This document shows, piece by piece, positions 8,445 through 17,100 of a stretch of 64,000 nucleotides of DNA. Below the pieces are notes generated by a model. It had not been told where the DNA came from. It worked only from the letters and a program-made list of their open reading frames with translations, and did not search any database. A program made the translations under genes and the position numbers. The stretch's first letter is position 1, and the number at the start of each line of letters is the position of its first letter. This stretch comes from Prevotellaceae bacterium (GTDB taxonomy: Bacteria > Bacteroidota > Bacteroidia > Bacteroidales > Bacteroidaceae). The DNA lies in assembly GCA_015256945.1 (NCBI GenBank), contig JABZLB010000013.1, positions 3,789 through 67,788 on the forward strand, given 5' to 3'.

Positions 8445-8538
8445 TGTTCGACGGCCGTCAGCAACGTGTACGGCGACCGTCGAACGATGGGTGTGACGGC
8501 CGTCAACAGTGCTGCTGACGGCCGTCACACAATGAACA
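8445..8538. repeat. Double-hairpin GC-rich repeat, copy A
   Basis: One of five related intergenic elements. It holds the 10-bp palindrome GACGGCCGTC three times (8450-8459, 8504-8513, 8517-8526) and folds as two hairpins: GTTCGACGG with its complement, then GTGTGACGGCCGTCA with its complement. It is much richer in G+C than the flanks. Short frames across it are not genes. Confidence 0.9.
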
Positions 8539-8812
8539 TTACAGTGAAAAGAGTGTATGACAGGGGTAAAATCGGGTAAGTTTATAAGGGTAAAATGGAG
8601 TATGTAAGCCTGTTAAAGTGAATAGAAAATTTGCATGCAAATATTGATTAGTTCCTTAGAATACAGGCTGTGTGCCCAACCATACAACAGCAAGCTTGTT
8701 TACCACCCTTGGATATAAAGTGATATGGAAGGAGAGGAACGGAGCAAAAATAATATTTCGTAGTTCTGAATTTATTTATTGTTATACCGATACTTATATC
8801 GTGTGAAAATGT
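8539..8812. other. Intergenic stretch with no recognisable gene
   Basis: Part of the 950-base gap between the 57-codon gene and the secreted protein at 8877. Apart from the microsatellite, hairpin, promoters and repeat listed separately, I see only two short GGGTAAAAT-like direct repeats. Confidence 0.5.
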
Positions 8813-8820
8813 TATCTTTG
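8813..8820 (+). promoter_or_regulatory. -7 box for the WG-repeat protein gene
   Basis: TATCTTTG fits TAnnTTTG and ends 56 bases before the ATG at 8877. Confidence 0.6.
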
Positions 8821-8876
8821 TCAGCATATATGCTTTACGATTCTTTATTGTTCATTTTTTATCATTTGAAAGCGAT

Positions 8877-10529
8877 ATGAGAAATATTAGAAAACGCTAT
8901 ATTCTGCTGTTCTTTACCTGTTTCTTTACCCAGTTTTTGCAGGCACAGCAAAAGTTTGTGTTGCCTGATGTCGATGCTATTGGCTTTCATGGTTCAAACA
9001 CTTATTTTAATTTGTATACGAAGATTGACAATGGGTTGTATGCCAAACGAACATTAGGCATCATGTACCAGCGTGTAAAAGTTGATGAAAGTTCGCGTAT
9101 GGATAGTATCGACTGGTACATGATGGACAAGGTTGATACGGTAACATTTGGAGCCTTATTGGATAAGAAGGAGACGATTGTACAGGTTGACGACCTGCGT
9201 CCCGCAAATATTGACAACTATACAGGTAAGGTTTTCGATGTAAAAGAGCACGGAACGTGGAAACATGAGCGGCAGGGCACAACAATTATATTGAAGTTTC
9301 TCAGCCACGATTTAGCCTCGGTGCAGGAAGTTGAGTATGGGAAGGGCAAAAATTATAGAATGCGTTACCCTTCGTCAATGATTTTACCCGATTCGGTTGA
9401 GGTCTGGCGTGTACAACATGCGCGCTATTACAGGCCCTTAGAACTTGCCTTTAAAGATAGCGAAAACATCATTATTTTAGACGGAGCAGGCTACGATTAT
9501 GCTTTGATTCCTACATTAAAGGATGACCAGTTGGTAAGGTTTTCGAATGATGCGAAGCCAGCCATACTGACAAACTCGGGGCCTGAGTATGATGATACGC
9601 GCATGGACGATTTCTATATGTTTGATATTAAACGCTTTTATGGTGTGCAAAAGGCGGCCGATGGCAGGTATAAGCTGATTAATACATTTAATAGAAACGT
9701 TCTGAAAGAAACGTTCGACTCGATAGCCTATGATTCACGTTTTATCATTTGTAAGCGTAACGATTCGATAAGCGTTTATAATTTATATCTGGAAAAGCTC
9801 AATATTGGGCAACTAATTGAGGCAAAAGAACTTACCAGATTTACCACAGGGTGTATAGAAGCTTTAACTACCAGCGGACCTGCATATTATGGTGAGCAGG
9901 GGAAGAGAATAGCGAAGCCAGAGGAAATTTGGTATGGCGTGTGTGGAACTGTGCCGCATTGGACTTATACTATTGAGCGAAAAGGTGATAAATACAGAAT
10001 AAAGAAATATACATCAGGTCCGGGTGTGCGTGAGGAACGGGACGAAACGTTTCTGTTAACCGATTGTAAGCCAGGCGATTCGCTTACTTTTATGAATGGG
10101 AGAAGCGAATATAGTTATGATGGTAACTCTTATTATATAGATAAAATGTATCTTAGTCCCGGGCTTCTGAAGATTCAGCGAAATGGTAGATTCGGGCTTG
10201 TTAAATATAATTATGAACAGGATGACCAGGTGAGACCACATGAATCGGTTAAGAATGATGATGGTTATAAGCGTCCGCTGCTTACCTATCCTTTACGAAG
10301 CATTGAAGGAGAGCTGGTTCTGCCTGTTGATAACGATTCGATAGTGCACAGTAACGACGGCCTCATACTTTTCTATAAACAAGGGCGAATGGGTATTTTC
10401 CCACGCCATAAACAGCCTGTATATGACGAGCTTAAGCAGCAGACGCAAAGTTATTATCACATTGTAAAGGATGGAAAAGCAGGCTGGCTGAATATCAATA
10501 CCAATAAAGAGTATTTCCTTAAGCCGTGA
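8877..10529 (+). CDS. Secreted WG-repeat-like protein of unknown function
   Basis: 550 residues with a signal peptide (hydrophobic core LLFFTCFFTQFLQA, likely cleavage before QQKF), so it is periplasmic or surface exposed. The C-terminal third has repeats of the WG type: 'RNGRFGLVKYN', 'KQGRMGIFPRHKQPVYDELK' and 'KDGKAGWLNINTNKEYF'. The N-terminal part has no domain I recognise. WG repeats are beta-rich modules found in many Bacteroidota envelope proteins, with no general biochemical role assigned. It is a single gene ending at a hairpin shared with kdsB. Confidence 0.7.
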   Translation: MRNIRKRYILLFFTCFFTQFLQAQQKFVLPDVDAIGFHGSNTYFNLYTKIDNGLYAKRTLGIMYQRVKVDESSRMDSIDWYMMDKVDTVTFGALLDKKETIVQVDDLRPANIDNYTGKVFDVKEHGTWKHERQGTTIILKFLSHDLASVQEVEYGKGKNYRMRYPSSMILPDSVEVWRVQHARYYRPLELAFKDSENIIILDGAGYDYALIPTLKDDQLVRFSNDAKPAILTNSGPEYDDTRMDDFYMFDIKRFYGVQKAADGRYKLINTFNRNVLKETFDSIAYDSRFIICKRNDSISVYNLYLEKLNIGQLIEAKELTRFTTGCIEALTTSGPAYYGEQGKRIAKPEEIWYGVCGTVPHWTYTIERKGDKYRIKKYTSGPGVREERDETFLLTDCKPGDSLTFMNGRSEYSYDGNSYYIDKMYLSPGLLKIQRNGRFGLVKYNYEQDDQVRPHESVKNDDGYKRPLLTYPLRSIEGELVLPVDNDSIVHSNDGLILFYKQGRMGIFPRHKQPVYDELKQQTQSYYHIVKDGKAGWLNINTNKEYFLKP

Positions 10530-10598
10530 AAGGTTGGGCAATAATAGTTTGTTGTAAACAGGTTGATGGGTTCTTCGCGTGGGCCAGGCGATAAAAGC

Positions 10599-10632
10599 AG
10601 GAAGGGTAAGGATGAAATCCTTACCCCTTCCT
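10599..10632. terminator. Bidirectional terminator between convergent genes
   Basis: A 15-bp stem with one bulged G (10599-10613 with 10617-10632) and a GAA loop, between the WG-repeat gene and kdsB. Confidence 0.75.
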
Positions 10633-10645
10633 TATTTGTACAACA

Positions 10646-11392
10646 TTATTCTTCACTATTTTTCAGGAACTCTTCTGCCCGTTTCAGGTCGTCGGGAGTG
10701 TCTATTCCCACCGTTTCAACGTCAGTAATACCAACCCTTATGCGATAACCGTTCTGCAGCCAGCGTAGTTGTTCGAGGCTTTCGGCAATTTCGAGGGGCG
10801 ATTGTGGCAGCTGTGTTATCTCTTTTAAAACCTGCCGACGATAGGCATATATTCCCAGATGTTTGACGTATGGAAAGCTTTTGATCCACTCCTGCTCCTG
10901 TTTTCCGCGCACAAAAGGGATGACCGAGCGCGAGAAATACATCGCGAAACCGTTTACATCCATTACTATTTTGGGGGAGTTGGGGTTAAGAACCTCTTGC
11001 ATTGAGGCAAAAGGCTTTCCCAAAGTAGCAATCTGAGTTGCAGGATTATCAAACTGGCGGCATATGGTTTCAATTTGTGAAGGCTGAATAAAAGGCTCAT
11101 CGCCCTGAATGTTGATGATAACGTTGGCATCGGTTGCAATCTTTTCGGCAGCCTCTTCTATACGGTCGGTACCGCTCTTATGGCTGGTTTTTGTCATAAC
11201 AGCTTTGCCGCCGAAGCCTTCAACAGCATTGAAAATACGTTCGTCGTCGGTGGCAACCCAGGCCTCGGGCAGCACTTTCGTTACCTGTTCGTATACGCGT
11301 TGTATAACCATTTTCCCGTCAAGCATGGCCAGTGGCTTGGCAGGGAAACGTGTAGAAGCATATCGGGCCGGAATAATGGCTATGAATTTCAT
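10646..11392 (-). CDS. kdsB: 3-deoxy-manno-octulosonate cytidylyltransferase
   Basis: 248 residues from the ATG at 11392 (MKFIAIIPARYASTRFPAKPL), the usual length and start. The nucleotide-binding 'PARYASTRFPAKPL' motif, 'QGDEPFI' and the 'GIDTPDDLKRAEEFL' ending are all characteristic. It activates Kdo as CMP-Kdo for the inner core of lipopolysaccharide in the cytosol. A longer frame from 11431 is excluded by the -7 box at 11429-11436. No other Kdo gene is in the window. Confidence 0.96.
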   Translation of the reverse strand: MKFIAIIPARYASTRFPAKPLAMLDGKMVIQRVYEQVTKVLPEAWVATDDERIFNAVEGFGGKAVMTKTSHKSGTDRIEEAAEKIATDANVIINIQGDEPFIQPSQIETICRQFDNPATQIATLGKPFASMQEVLNPNSPKIVMDVNGFAMYFSRSVIPFVRGKQEQEWIKSFPYVKHLGIYAYRRQVLKEITQLPQSPLEIAESLEQLRWLQNGYRIRVGITDVETVGIDTPDDLKRAEEFLKNSEE

Positions 11393-11428
11393 GTTGGAAA
11401 TATAAATTAAATATATAACATATTGGTG

Positions 11429-11436
11429 CAAAGGTA
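11429..11436 (-). promoter_or_regulatory. -7 box for kdsB
   Basis: TACCTTTG on the minus strand; the predicted transcript start near 11422 leaves a ~30-base leader. Confidence 0.65.
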
Positions 11437-11533
11437 CAAAACAAACAATGGAGTTACTTATTTAATAATGTTAAATTCTTTTTGCTCTATTCTAAAAAGG
11501 CAGGGCCATTTGCCACTTTTCAAAATTTATTCT

Positions 11534-11541
11534 TAACTTTG
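11534..11541 (+). promoter_or_regulatory. -7 box for the MORN gene-glgB operon
   Basis: TAACTTTG fits TAnnTTTG, 28 bases before the GTG start at 11570. Confidence 0.65.
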
Positions 11542-11569
11542 GCAGTAGAACTAATCATCAGCAATTATA

Positions 11570-12697
11570 GTGAAAAATAATATAATCTTTTTCTTTTTAT
11601 TATTTATCCCTCTAACCTCTCTGGGGCAAAAGAAAATATCTTTAGGCTCATGCACTATTGAAGAGATGGGCGTAAAGGGTACGTATAAAGGGCAGATGGT
11701 CGGTGGAAAACCGCAGGGAAAGGGTAGTGTTGTATTTGAAAACGGTAATCTTTACGAAGGCGATTTTTCGAAAGGCAAGCGTCAGGGCTATGGCGTTTAT
11801 ACCTTTGCCGACGGCGAAAGGTATGAAGGGCAATGGCTTTTAAACCAGCAACACGGAAGAGGAACATATTATTTTAATAACAATAACAAGTATGTGGGGC
11901 TGTGGTTTCGCGATTTTCAGCAGGGGCATGGCATTATGTACTACTTTAACGGTGACGTTTATAACGGCGAATGGTTCAAGGACATGCGTCAGGGTAAAGG
12001 GAAATATACCTATTCTAATGGTGCTTTCTATGATGGCCAGTGGGTAAATGACAAGAAAGCAGGGAAAGGATTCTTTGACTGGGGCGATGGAACAACCTAT
12101 GATGGCGACTGGAAAAACAACCAGCGTAGCGGATATGGTGTAAATGTTTACGCTGATGGTGATGTGTATAAAGGTCAGTGGCGCGACGACATTCAGCAGG
12201 GAAGAGGTATTTACCATTTCCAGAATGGCGATGAATATGAAGGCGACTACGAGCAGGGAGAGCGCACAGGTGAGGGCATTTTTAAGTATGCTAATGGCGA
12301 CAGATACACAGGACACTTTGTAGAAGGCGACAAAAACGGTGAAGGAACATTTGCCTGGCATAACGGCGATAGGTATGAAGGAGCATGGAAAAACGACCTT
12401 CAGAACGGACATGGTAAGCTGATTAAGAAGAACGGTGACGTGTTTGAAGGATTGTTTTCCAACGGAAAGATTGACGGAGAAGTTATTATTCATTATGCCA
12501 ATGGAACGCGTTTCAAAGGCGTTTACCGCAATGGCATGCGTAATGGCAAATGTATAGAAGAGTCGAAAGACGGAAAACGGTTCGAAGGAATGTACGTCAA
12601 TGACATAAGAGACGGCAAGTTTGTAGAGAAAGATAGGAACGGACAGGTAATCAGTACCGGCCATTATGAAAGTGGCCGGCGATTTAACGATAAATAA
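11570..12697 (+). CDS. Exported MORN-repeat protein
   Basis: 375 residues starting with GTG at 11570. The N-terminal signal is 'IIFFFLLFIPLTSLGQ', so the protein is exported. From ~residue 38 to the end it is a chain of about 14 MORN repeats of ~23 residues (pattern YEGxWxxGxxxGxGxYxxxxGxx), for example 'YEGQWLLNQQHGRGTYYFNN'. MORN repeats form an elongated beta-sheet and in other systems bind lipids or proteins; no enzyme is implied. It lies 13 bases before glgB on the same strand, so it is probably cotranscribed with the glycogen branching enzyme. A functional link is not established. Confidence 0.9.
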   Translation: MKNNIIFFFLLFIPLTSLGQKKISLGSCTIEEMGVKGTYKGQMVGGKPQGKGSVVFENGNLYEGDFSKGKRQGYGVYTFADGERYEGQWLLNQQHGRGTYYFNNNNKYVGLWFRDFQQGHGIMYYFNGDVYNGEWFKDMRQGKGKYTYSNGAFYDGQWVNDKKAGKGFFDWGDGTTYDGDWKNNQRSGYGVNVYADGDVYKGQWRDDIQQGRGIYHFQNGDEYEGDYEQGERTGEGIFKYANGDRYTGHFVEGDKNGEGTFAWHNGDRYEGAWKNDLQNGHGKLIKKNGDVFEGLFSNGKIDGEVIIHYANGTRFKGVYRNGMRNGKCIEESKDGKRFEGMYVNDIRDGKFVEKDRNGQVISTGHYESGRRFNDK

Positions 12698-12710
12698 AAT
12701 CTATAAGTCT

Positions 12711-14774
12711 ATGGCTCGCTCTATAACGAAAAAGAAACCCATTGGCATAGTAGCACGTGATAAATATTTGCAGCCTTTCGAAGCCGCAATACAGGGAAGG
12801 CACGACCATGCTTTATGGAAGCTGAACCAATTAACGCGTAATGGCGAAATAACACTGTCTGATTTTGCAAACGGATACGAATATTTCGGATTGCATCGTA
12901 ACCGTGACGGGTGGGTATTTAGGGAGTGGGCTCCCAATGCTACCGATATTTTTCTGGTAGGCGACTTTAATAATTGGACCGAAAGTGAAGCATACAGGTG
13001 TCATCGTATTGAAGGAACGGGCAATTGGGAATTGCGTTTACCGCCGCAATCAGTATCGCATGGCAATCTGTATAAAATGCATGTAAAGTGGGAAGGAGGC
13101 AGTGGAGAACGTATTCCTGCATGGACAACGCGTGTTGTTCAGGACGAAATGACAAAGATTTTTTCGGCTCAGGTATGGGCTCCGAAAGAAGAATACCAGT
13201 GGAAGGATAGTGATATTACTGCCAAAAACGGTAGAAAACGCAGAGCCTTCACACCGCAAAAAGACCCCCTGCTTATATATGAATGTCATGTGGGTATGGC
13301 GCAGGATGCCGAAAAGGTTGGCACATATGCCGAGTTTAGAGACAATATTCTTCCTCGCGTTGCATCGGCAGGCTATAACGCCATACAAATAATGGCGATA
13401 CAGGAGCATCCTTATTACGGAAGCTTTGGGTATCATGTCAGCTCCTTTTTCGCCCCATCCAGCAGGTTTGGAACACCTGAAGAGCTGAAGTCGCTTGTGG
13501 ATACGGCTCATCAAATGGGCATTTCCGTGATTATGGACTTGGTGCATTCTCATGCCGTTAAGAATGAAATAGAAGGGCTTGGCAACCTTGCGGGCGACGC
13601 TAATCAATATTTTTATTCCGGCGAAAGGCATGAACATCCAGCTTGGGACAGCCTATGCTTCGACTATGGTAAGGATGAAGTGATCCATTTTCTGTTGTCA
13701 AACTGTAAGTATTGGCTCAAAGAGTTTCACTTTGACGGCTTTCGTTTCGATGGCGTTACATCGATGTTGTATTACAGTCATGGCCTCGGCGAGGCCTTTA
13801 CAGGCTATCAAGACTATTTCAATGGGCATGAAGACGACAACGCCATTTGCTATCTTACGCTTGCAAATGAGCTGATTCATCAGGTAAAACCAAAGGCAAT
13901 AACCATTGCTGAGGAAGTAAGCGGCATGCCCGGACTGGCTGCAAAGGTAAAAGACGGGGGCTATGGCTTCGACTATCGCCTCGCTATGAACATCCCTGAT
14001 TATTGGATTCGCACAATAAAAGAGCTTAAAGATGAAGACTGGAAGCCCAGCAGCATCTTCTGGGAAGTAAAGAATCGTCGTGCCGATGAGAAGACAATAA
14101 GCTACTGTGAAAGCCATGATCAGGCACTTGTAGGCGATAAAACCATTATATTCAGGCTTATAGATGCTGACATGTATTGGCATTTCAAGCATGGAGATGA
14201 AACGAATCTTGTGCACCGTGGCATTGCATTGCACAAGATGATAAGGCTTGTTACGCTTGCTTCTATCAATGGAGGCTACCTCAATTTTATGGGAAATGAG
14301 TTCGGTCACCCCGAATGGATTGACTTTCCACGTGAGGGAAACGGATGGAGTCATAAGTATGCGCGTCGTCAATGGAACCTTGTTGACAATAAAGAATTGG
14401 ATTATCATTTCCTCTCCGACTTTGATAAAGCCATGATAAAGGCCGTCGAGAGCGAGAAACACTTTAATTTAACGCCTGTCGAAGAGGTGTGGCATAACGA
14501 TGATGACCAAATACTTGCATTCAGACGAGGGGCGCTTTTGTTTGTATTTAACTTTTCACCTACACGCTCGTATGCCGATTACGGATTCCTTGTCAAGGCC
14601 GGAGAGTATGAGGTTATGCTGAACACGGATGCAAAGAACTTTGGCGGAAACGGACTTGCAGACGATAATGTAAAGCACTTTACAAACTTTGACCCGCTTT
14701 ATGAGAAGGTAATGAAGGGATGGTTAAAATTATACATTCCAGCGCGGTCAGCGTTAATCTTAAGAGAAAAATAA
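12711..14774 (+). CDS. glgB: 1,4-alpha-glucan branching enzyme, eukaryote-like type
   Basis: 687 residues from the ATG at 12711; an earlier ATG at 12666 lies inside the MORN gene and adds a non-conserved tail. An N-terminal CBM48-like domain (~60-150, 'REWAPNATDIFLVGDFNNW') precedes the GH13 barrel. Catalytic regions: 'MDLVHSHAVKN', 'GFRFDGVTSM' with the nucleophile Asp347, 'IAEEVSGMP' with the acid/base Glu401, and 'CESHDQALVGDK'. The wording of these motifs and the length match eukaryotic GBE1 more than E. coli GlgB (~730 aa). It makes alpha-1,6 branches in glycogen. It is the second gene of an operon with the MORN protein and perhaps the membrane protein 15 bases downstream. Confidence 0.95.
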   Translation: MARSITKKKPIGIVARDKYLQPFEAAIQGRHDHALWKLNQLTRNGEITLSDFANGYEYFGLHRNRDGWVFREWAPNATDIFLVGDFNNWTESEAYRCHRIEGTGNWELRLPPQSVSHGNLYKMHVKWEGGSGERIPAWTTRVVQDEMTKIFSAQVWAPKEEYQWKDSDITAKNGRKRRAFTPQKDPLLIYECHVGMAQDAEKVGTYAEFRDNILPRVASAGYNAIQIMAIQEHPYYGSFGYHVSSFFAPSSRFGTPEELKSLVDTAHQMGISVIMDLVHSHAVKNEIEGLGNLAGDANQYFYSGERHEHPAWDSLCFDYGKDEVIHFLLSNCKYWLKEFHFDGFRFDGVTSMLYYSHGLGEAFTGYQDYFNGHEDDNAICYLTLANELIHQVKPKAITIAEEVSGMPGLAAKVKDGGYGFDYRLAMNIPDYWIRTIKELKDEDWKPSSIFWEVKNRRADEKTISYCESHDQALVGDKTIIFRLIDADMYWHFKHGDETNLVHRGIALHKMIRLVTLASINGGYLNFMGNEFGHPEWIDFPREGNGWSHKYARRQWNLVDNKELDYHFLSDFDKAMIKAVESEKHFNLTPVEEVWHNDDDQILAFRRGALLFVFNFSPTRSYADYGFLVKAGEYEVMLNTDAKNFGGNGLADDNVKHFTNFDPLYEKVMKGWLKLYIPARSALILREK

Positions 14775-14789
14775 ATAAAGATAGAGTCG

Positions 14790-15959
14790 ATGAATAATTT
14801 TAAAAAGGACGATACATTGAAAATGCGTTTGTTGTGTACCGTTCTTTTCCTGTCATTTACATTTGTATACCTATACTTTTACCAGGCAGACATACTGGCT
14901 GTTGCCCAGCACGTCATATCAAATGGTACTACACATTATAACCGTACGATAGGAGCGGTTATCATAACTGTTACACTCTGGCTTATTCAACTGGCTATTT
15001 TTTCGTATACCCAATTGCGAAGACGTACATATGTCCTCACTTTTGTGCCGTCGCTATTGCTTTTAGGCATCCTTACCGACGTGTCACCGCAGATAGATCA
15101 TGAAAGTTATCTGGGAAATTGGTTATGGCTTTTTCCCCTCCTAATGGCATGCTATGCCGGAGTTTTATGGGTAGTGAGACATTTTGAATCCGTGGAAACC
15201 ACTGTAAATAGCGTGGGATTATTTTCCCGGACAGTCTGGATTAATTTGCTTCAACTTCAGCTTCTCTTCTTTATGGTATGTTGCATTGGTTGCAACGACA
15301 AGGTTTTTCATTATAGAATGAGAGTTGAAAACGATATGATTTCGTACAATTACCGCCACGCTACCCAAGTTGGTGCTGATGCTTTAGCCACTGACAGCAG
15401 TCTTACAATGTTGCGAATATGGGCCCTTTCTGAGCAAAACCAGTTGGGAGAGCGTTTATTTGAATATCCCCTTACAGGTGGTTCCGATGCCATGTTACCC
15501 AACGGACGTACGGTAAAACTGATGATGGCATCCGAGGCTAAGCTCTATAAGCATCTGGGTGTAGTGTTTCGTCAGAAGATGTCGCCAATGAAATATCTGT
15601 TAAAGTTACACGAAAGGCATTATGCTACCAGGGCTGCTCACGACTGGTTGCTGTGTGCTTATCTGCTTGATGGCAATATTGACGGCTTTGCACGAAATAT
15701 AAAACGGTTCTATAATATTGCAGATTCATTACCCAAGCATTATCGCGAGGCACTGATTCTATATCGGCATCTGCATGAACATCCGTTGTTTTTATATCGT
15801 AGTTCAGTAATGGATGCCGACTATGATGACTATATGGACATCATTCATAAATCGCACACCATGGCAGAGCGCAGGTATCAGCTTCGTCAAAACTATGGTA
15901 AAACCTACTGGTTTTACTACTTTGAGCTTCTGCATAACCGCGACAGAACAAGTCGATAA
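14790..15959 (+). CDS. Polytopic membrane protein of unknown function
   Basis: 389 residues. About five membrane segments lie in the first 170 residues (near 14-34, 50-72, 80-97, 107-128 and 145-165), followed by a ~220-residue soluble part rich in His and Tyr with helical, TPR-like spacing ('AAHDWLLCAYLLDGNIDGFARN', 'PKHYREALILYRHL'). I know of a Bacteroidota family annotated DUF6057 with this kind of layout, but the match is from memory. It begins 15 bases after glgB, so it is probably in the same transcript. It faces the HisC-like gene with only 7 bases between stops. Confidence 0.7.
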   Translation: MNNFKKDDTLKMRLLCTVLFLSFTFVYLYFYQADILAVAQHVISNGTTHYNRTIGAVIITVTLWLIQLAIFSYTQLRRRTYVLTFVPSLLLLGILTDVSPQIDHESYLGNWLWLFPLLMACYAGVLWVVRHFESVETTVNSVGLFSRTVWINLLQLQLLFFMVCCIGCNDKVFHYRMRVENDMISYNYRHATQVGADALATDSSLTMLRIWALSEQNQLGERLFEYPLTGGSDAMLPNGRTVKLMMASEAKLYKHLGVVFRQKMSPMKYLLKLHERHYATRAAHDWLLCAYLLDGNIDGFARNIKRFYNIADSLPKHYREALILYRHLHEHPLFLYRSSVMDADYDDYMDIIHKSHTMAERRYQLRQNYGKTYWFYYFELLHNRDRTSR

Positions 15960-15966
15960 TGTTATT

Positions 15967-17001
15967 TTAGTATTGTCTTAACGCGCTAAGCAGCAGCAGG
16001 TTCTCGTTTTTTGTTCCAATTGTAATTCTTAAACAATTGTTGCATAAGGCAACATCCGACAGGTTACTTACGCAAATACCCTTTTCAATAAGGTAGTTGT
16101 AAACGGCTTTTGCATTCGTCATTTTTACAAGAATAAAGTTGGCTTGCGACGTGTATACCCGCTCACAGTAGGGCAATTCTGCAAAAGCAAGCAAAAGACG
16201 GCTACGTTCCTGGCAGATAATACTTACAAATTTATCAGTCTCCGAGCCGTCTCTGAGTATCTCAACGGCCTGTTCTTGTGTGGGCTTACTGATATTATAA
16301 GGGTATTTTACGGCGTTAAACAGTTTGATAATATCGGGTGAAGAATAAGCTGTTCCAATATTTAGTGCAGCGCATCCCCACGAATTGTTCATGGTGTTTA
16401 GCACAATTATATTAGGAAATTCATCAATCCTGTTACGGAAAACTGGTTCGGTTGAGAAATCACTATACGATTCGTCTATAACCACTATACCGTCAAAGCC
16501 CCTTAATATCTCCTCCATTTGTTCACCATTAAGGTTATTTCCCGTGGGGTTATTGGGTGAACACAGCCATATTATTTTTGTATTCTTGTCGCATGCCGAC
16601 AGCAACTTGCACGCATGCAGTTCAAAATTGTCGTCGAGAGCAACGGAACGATACTCTACATCGTTTATATTGGCAAGTTTTTTATATACACTATCAGTTG
16701 GCTCTATGGCAACAACGTTGTCTTTCTGTGGCTGGCAGAAGATACGAAAACATAAGTCGGCCGCCTCATGTATACCGTTACCAACAAATATTTTTGACGG
16801 CATAACATCCCTGATACGTGCAAGTTCTGTTTTGAGTTCGTGCTGAAGCGAATCAGGATAGCGGTTTAACGGCCAGTTATAAGGATTTTCATCGGCATCG
16901 AGAAGAATTTTATCATCCCCCTTTGCCGTTGCCTTTGAAGATTCATCATTTGTGGCAAGTTCCCATATACTGGTACGAACAAGCTCATGTAACGGTTTCA
17001 T
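15967..17001 (-). CDS. HisC-like class I/II aminotransferase homologue lacking the PLP lysine
   Basis: 344 residues from the Met that aligns with other HisC starts (MKPLHELVRTSIWEL); the longer frame from 17040 overlaps the -7 box. The overall sequence follows histidinol-phosphate aminotransferase: 'DADENPYNWPLNRYPD', 'FCQPQKDNVVAIEPT', 'CSPNNPTGN', 'VVIDESYSDFS' and 'CLRITIGTKNEN'. However, the usual SKAWG segment holding the PLP Schiff-base lysine reads NNSWG, so the lysine is Asn206. The phosphate-binding Arg (R222 in E. coli) is Asn214, and GSDE and PTYGMY are changed to GIHE and PTDSVY. The frame is intact over its full length. No other his gene is nearby. It may be a non-enzymatic or reassigned paralogue. 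Confidence 0.85.
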   Translation of the reverse strand: MKPLHELVRTSIWELATNDESSKATAKGDDKILLDADENPYNWPLNRYPDSLQHELKTELARIRDVMPSKIFVGNGIHEAADLCFRIFCQPQKDNVVAIEPTDSVYKKLANINDVEYRSVALDDNFELHACKLLSACDKNTKIIWLCSPNNPTGNNLNGEQMEEILRGFDGIVVIDESYSDFSTEPVFRNRIDEFPNIIVLNTMNNSWGCAALNIGTAYSSPDIIKLFNAVKYPYNISKPTQEQAVEILRDGSETDKFVSIICQERSRLLLAFAELPYCERVYTSQANFILVKMTNAKAVYNYLIEKGICVSNLSDVALCNNCLRITIGTKNENLLLLSALRQY

Positions 17002-17037
17002 CATAGCTTTAAATGGTAACTTTCGTATTATTCCTTG

Positions 17038-17045
17038 CAAAAATA
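17038..17045 (-). promoter_or_regulatory. -7 box for the HisC-like gene
   Basis: TATTTTTG on the minus strand, with a predicted start near 17031 and a ~30-base leader. Confidence 0.55.
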
Positions 17046-17077
17046 GCCATTTTAATATGTAAATACAATAAAGTTCG

Positions 17078-17085
17078 TAATTTTG
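17078..17085 (+). promoter_or_regulatory. -7 box for the MltF-like gene
   Basis: TAATTTTG fits TAnnTTTG. Transcription would start near 17092, which excludes the upstream in-frame start at 17083 and supports the ATG at 17101. Confidence 0.6.
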
Positions 17086-17100
17086 TATAGCATTTGTGAT

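Noticed and set aside
8333..8518. A 61-codon frame over repeat copy A
   Set aside because: It is created by the GC-rich repeat, has no ribosome site and the rest is low in complexity; the repeat explains it.
11840..12664. A 274-codon frame antisense to the MORN gene
   Set aside because: The regular MORN repeats keep a shadow frame open; the sense product is clear and the antisense product has no domain.
12666..12710. Earlier start for glgB inside the MORN gene
   Set aside because: The extension is not similar to branching enzymes and would overlap the MORN coding end; ATG at 12711 fits better.
13698..14462. A 254-codon frame antisense to glgB
   Set aside because: Catalytic motifs are on the sense strand; the antisense frame has no recognisable feature.
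15967..17001. HisC lysine loss as a frameshift or sequencing error
   Set aside because: Flanking residues align without gaps and several separate active-site residues are changed, so a single error does not explain it.
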